Shown here: in pieces, positions 24,491 to 26,178 of the stretch
Numbering within the stretch: the first letter of the stretch is position 1
Layout of the letters: the number at the start of each line of letters is the position of its first letter
Assembly: GCA_003486665.1 (NCBI GenBank)
Contig: DNGF01000163.1
Location: 8,144-34,321 of the forward strand
Length of the DNA stretch: 26,178 nucleotides
From: Oscillospiraceae bacterium
GTDB taxonomy: Bacteria > Bacillota > Clostridia > Oscillospirales > Acutalibacteraceae
Direction: 5' to 3'
Made by a program: the position numbers and the translations under genes
Notes under the pieces: generated by a model
What the model saw: the letters and a program-made list of their open reading frames with translations, nothing else
What the model was told of the DNA's origin: nothing
Database searches by the model: none

Positions 24491-24514
24491 TAATAAAATG
24501 GAGTTGATTTGGAA

Positions 24515-26178
24515 ATGCAGGAACTCGATGTAGGTAAGAGTATATATTATAACGAATCCGGTCCCACGCTCGATATGGGCAGACTGGCAAAGAATCTTAT
24601 TTCAAAACTTTGGATCATGCTGCTTGTCGGTGCGGTCTTTTCCGGTGCGGCATTTGCAATCGCCAAAGCAACCTATGTCGAAACCTACAGAGCGTCAATG
24701 ACGCTGGGTTTTATGTCAACTCAATATGTTATTGTTAAGGACTATTCAAACAGTAAGGATTCAACAACACAATATAAACAGGAAACGAAATTTTCTTCAA
24801 ATAATCAGATCGCATATTATCAATATCTTATCAAGGGAAGCGAAATGCTTTCAACGATACAGAACACCCTGGCGAACGATGAGGTCGGAAAAGAGTATTC
24901 AACGTCATTTGTCGAAAACAGTCTTTCTATTGAGGATACCGGTATCGGCGGATTTTTTACGGTTAATGTTACAAGCACGGATCAAGGCTACTGTGAAAGA
25001 GCCTTAAAGGTTGTACTGGAAAAGTTCCCGGAATATGTTCAAAGTTACGATAATACCATTTCTATCAAACTGATCAAGAATCCCACCGCTCCGTCAATAG
25101 TCAATTCGGATGACGCTACGAAAAAAGCGGTTTATGGCTTTGCACTCGGCGTAGTAATAGTTGCATTTATTATCTTTATTATTACAATTACCACAAATAC
25201 GGTTCTTACGCTCGACAACATGAGGCGTGATATTAACGTTACTGTTCTCGGTTCGGTTCCCCTGCTCGAAAAGAGATCCGGACTGTTTAATCAAAAGAAA
25301 AAATCGCCGCAGGGATCGCTGCTTATAACAGATACATCAAAGGTCAGCTTTGCTTTTGTTGAGAGCTTTAAGGCGATAAGAACAAAGATAGAGAATATCA
25401 AGGCGGAAAAGGGTCATAAGGTCTTTGTTATTACAAGTACCTACGAGGACGAAGGAAAAACGACCGTTTCGGTAAATATTGCCTGTTCCCTTGCTCAGAA
25501 AGGAAAGTCGGTACTGCTTATAGACAGTGACCTCAGAAAACCTGCCGTTTTGCACGCGGTCGGCGTTAAGAGCGATACACGATACGGTCTTATTCCTATA
25601 ATCAAGGGAACATCAACGTATGTTGATTCAATAAAGTTCATTAAATCTCTCGGTATTTTTGTGCTTCCGACAGGAGGAATATCACTTAAGTCAACGGAGG
25701 TTCTTGACACGGATAAGGTTAAAGCGGTTATTGAACAGGCGAGAAAGGAATTCGATTATATTATCATAGATTCTCCGCCGGCTCACGTTGTATCGGACAG
25801 CCTTGTTATTGCTCCTCTTGCCGACGGAATCATATACAGTATTCGCCGCGACTATGCCAAGGTTACTGAGATCAACCGTACTCTTGATGAAATCAGAAGT
25901 GCGGATATTGAGATTTTCGGTGCGGTATTTACAATGAGTGCCGGTGAAGAAAACAGCAGATATTACAGACGTAAGGGCTACCTTCGTTACGGCGGATACT
26001 ATGGCAGATACGGCCGCAAGAAGAAAAAGTCAGGCGGATACGGCTATGGCGGCGGCTACGGTTACGGCGGCTATGGCTACGGCGGTTACGGCTACGGTGG
26101 TTATGGCTATGGAAACGGCGGTTATGGCTATGGTTACGGAAACGGCTACGGTTACGGCGGCTACGGTTACGGCGGCTA
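24515..26178 (+). CDS. Fused Wzz-type chain-length protein and BY-family tyrosine autokinase; 3' end outside window
   Basis: At least 554 residues, running off the right edge. The N-terminal Wzz-like part has TM1 at about 31-49, an extracellular segment, the Pro-containing NPTAPSIV before TM2 and TM2 at about 205-227. The cytoplasmic kinase follows with Walker A (STYEDEGKTT, 308-317; the usual PGEGK is altered), Walker A' (VLLIDSDL, 333-340) and Walker B (YIIIDSPP, 415-422). From 483 on the chain is Tyr-rich and from 507 almost pure Gly/Tyr: 24 Tyr in 72 residues. In BY-kinases the C-terminal Tyr cluster is autophosphorylated and controls polymer export. It would be counteracted by the phosphatase upstream. 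ATG 24515 is used; an in-frame TTG at 24509 is closer to GGAG (24500-24503) and is an alternative. Fusion of both parts is more usual in Proteobacteria. Confidence 0.92.
   Translation, partial: MQELDVGKSIYYNESGPTLDMGRLAKNLISKLWIMLLVGAVFSGAAFAIAKATYVETYRASMTLGFMSTQYVIVKDYSNSKDSTTQYKQETKFSSNNQIAYYQYLIKGSEMLSTIQNTLANDEVGKEYSTSFVENSLSIEDTGIGGFFTVNVTSTDQGYCERALKVVLEKFPEYVQSYDNTISIKLIKNPTAPSIVNSDDATKKAVYGFALGVVIVAFIIFIITITTNTVLTLDNMRRDINVTVLGSVPLLEKRSGLFNQKKKSPQGSLLITDTSKVSFAFVESFKAIRTKIENIKAEKGHKVFVITSTYEDEGKTTVSVNIACSLAQKGKSVLLIDSDLRKPAVLHAVGVKSDTRYGLIPIIKGTSTYVDSIKFIKSLGIFVLPTGGISLKSTEVLDTDKVKAVIEQARKEFDYIIIDSPPAHVVSDSLVIAPLADGIIYSIRRDYAKVTEINRTLDEIRSADIEIFGAVFTMSAGEENSRYYRRKGYLRYGGYYGRYGRKKKKSGGYGYGGGYGYGGYGYGGYGYGGYGYGNGGYGYGYGNGYGYGGYGYGG
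26033..26178 (+). repeat. 15-nt tandem repeat coding for GGYGY pentapeptides
   Basis: In the 3' part of the kinase gene, units encoding Gly-Gly-Tyr-Gly-Tyr follow each other (clearest at residues 513-532, four perfect protein repeats), with two Asn interruptions later (N534, N543). Codons vary between TAC and TAT and between GGC, GGT and GGA, so the DNA copies are diverged although the protein is uniform. The array continues past the window end. Confidence 0.9.

Noticed and set aside
26033..26178. CRISPR-like or satellite DNA repeat
   Set aside because: The repeat is in frame inside the kinase gene, has no unique spacers and varies at synonymous positions, so it is a coding repeat.

Overview
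The window looks like a chromosomal segment of a Gram-positive, low-to-moderate GC Clostridia, most likely a Ruminococcus or another Oscillospiraceae. The reasons are a type I dockerin on a secreted lysozyme, the Firmicutes-type GlgC/GlgD pair, an EpsG-type polymerase, a PHP-type CpsB phosphatase, strong purine-rich ribosome binding sites, and several TTG or GTG starts. This assignment is inferred from gene content. No rRNA, tRNA, transposase, integrase or CRISPR array was found.

Left end (1-2825, + strand): the 3' part of a secreted GH25 lysozyme with a C-terminal dockerin, open at the window edge, then a small cytosolic metallophosphoesterase and a TRIC/UPF0126 membrane protein. A strong hairpin at 2838-2875 closes this unit and the operon that converges on it.

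Middle (14358 down to 2929, - strand): one apparent eight-gene operon read from an extended -10 promoter at 14418-14446. Its first four genes, glgB, glgC, glgD and glgA, make glycogen through ADP-glucose. They are followed without an obvious break by a histidine-phosphatase homologue that has lost its catalytic histidine, an unrecognised beta-propeller plus helical-toroid protein, an FAD-dependent oxidoreductase and a membrane-anchored metallophosphoesterase. I found no assigned role for these last genes in glycogen metabolism.

Divergent spacer (14359-15312): mostly non-coding. It holds the glgB promoter, a 43-nt inverted repeat and a small unrecognised gene (102 aa, - strand) with its own promoter and terminator. 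It also holds the promoter (15220-15248) of the exopolysaccharide operon.

Right end (15313 to window end, + strand): a tightly packed exopolysaccharide/capsule operon. It encodes a PglF/CapD-type UDP-GlcNAc 4,6-dehydratase, a PglC/WcaJ-type initiating phosphoglycosyl transferase, two GT4 glycosyltransferases, an EpsG-type polymerase, a pyruvyl transferase, a membrane-anchored GH88/GH105-like hydrolase and a CpsB-type tyrosine phosphatase. Last comes a fused Wzz-tyrosine kinase that runs off the window. The kinase has its own near-consensus promoter and ends in a long Gly-Tyr repeat tail (24 Tyr in the last 72 visible residues). Together these genes would build, modify, polymerise and regulate a cell-surface polysaccharide. 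A flippase and the remaining transferases are probably to the right.

Most noteworthy points: the Gly-Tyr tail with the private kinase promoter, the RHG-to-RNG change in the histidine phosphatase, and the uncharacterised propeller/oxidoreductase/phosphoesterase module attached to the glycogen operon.
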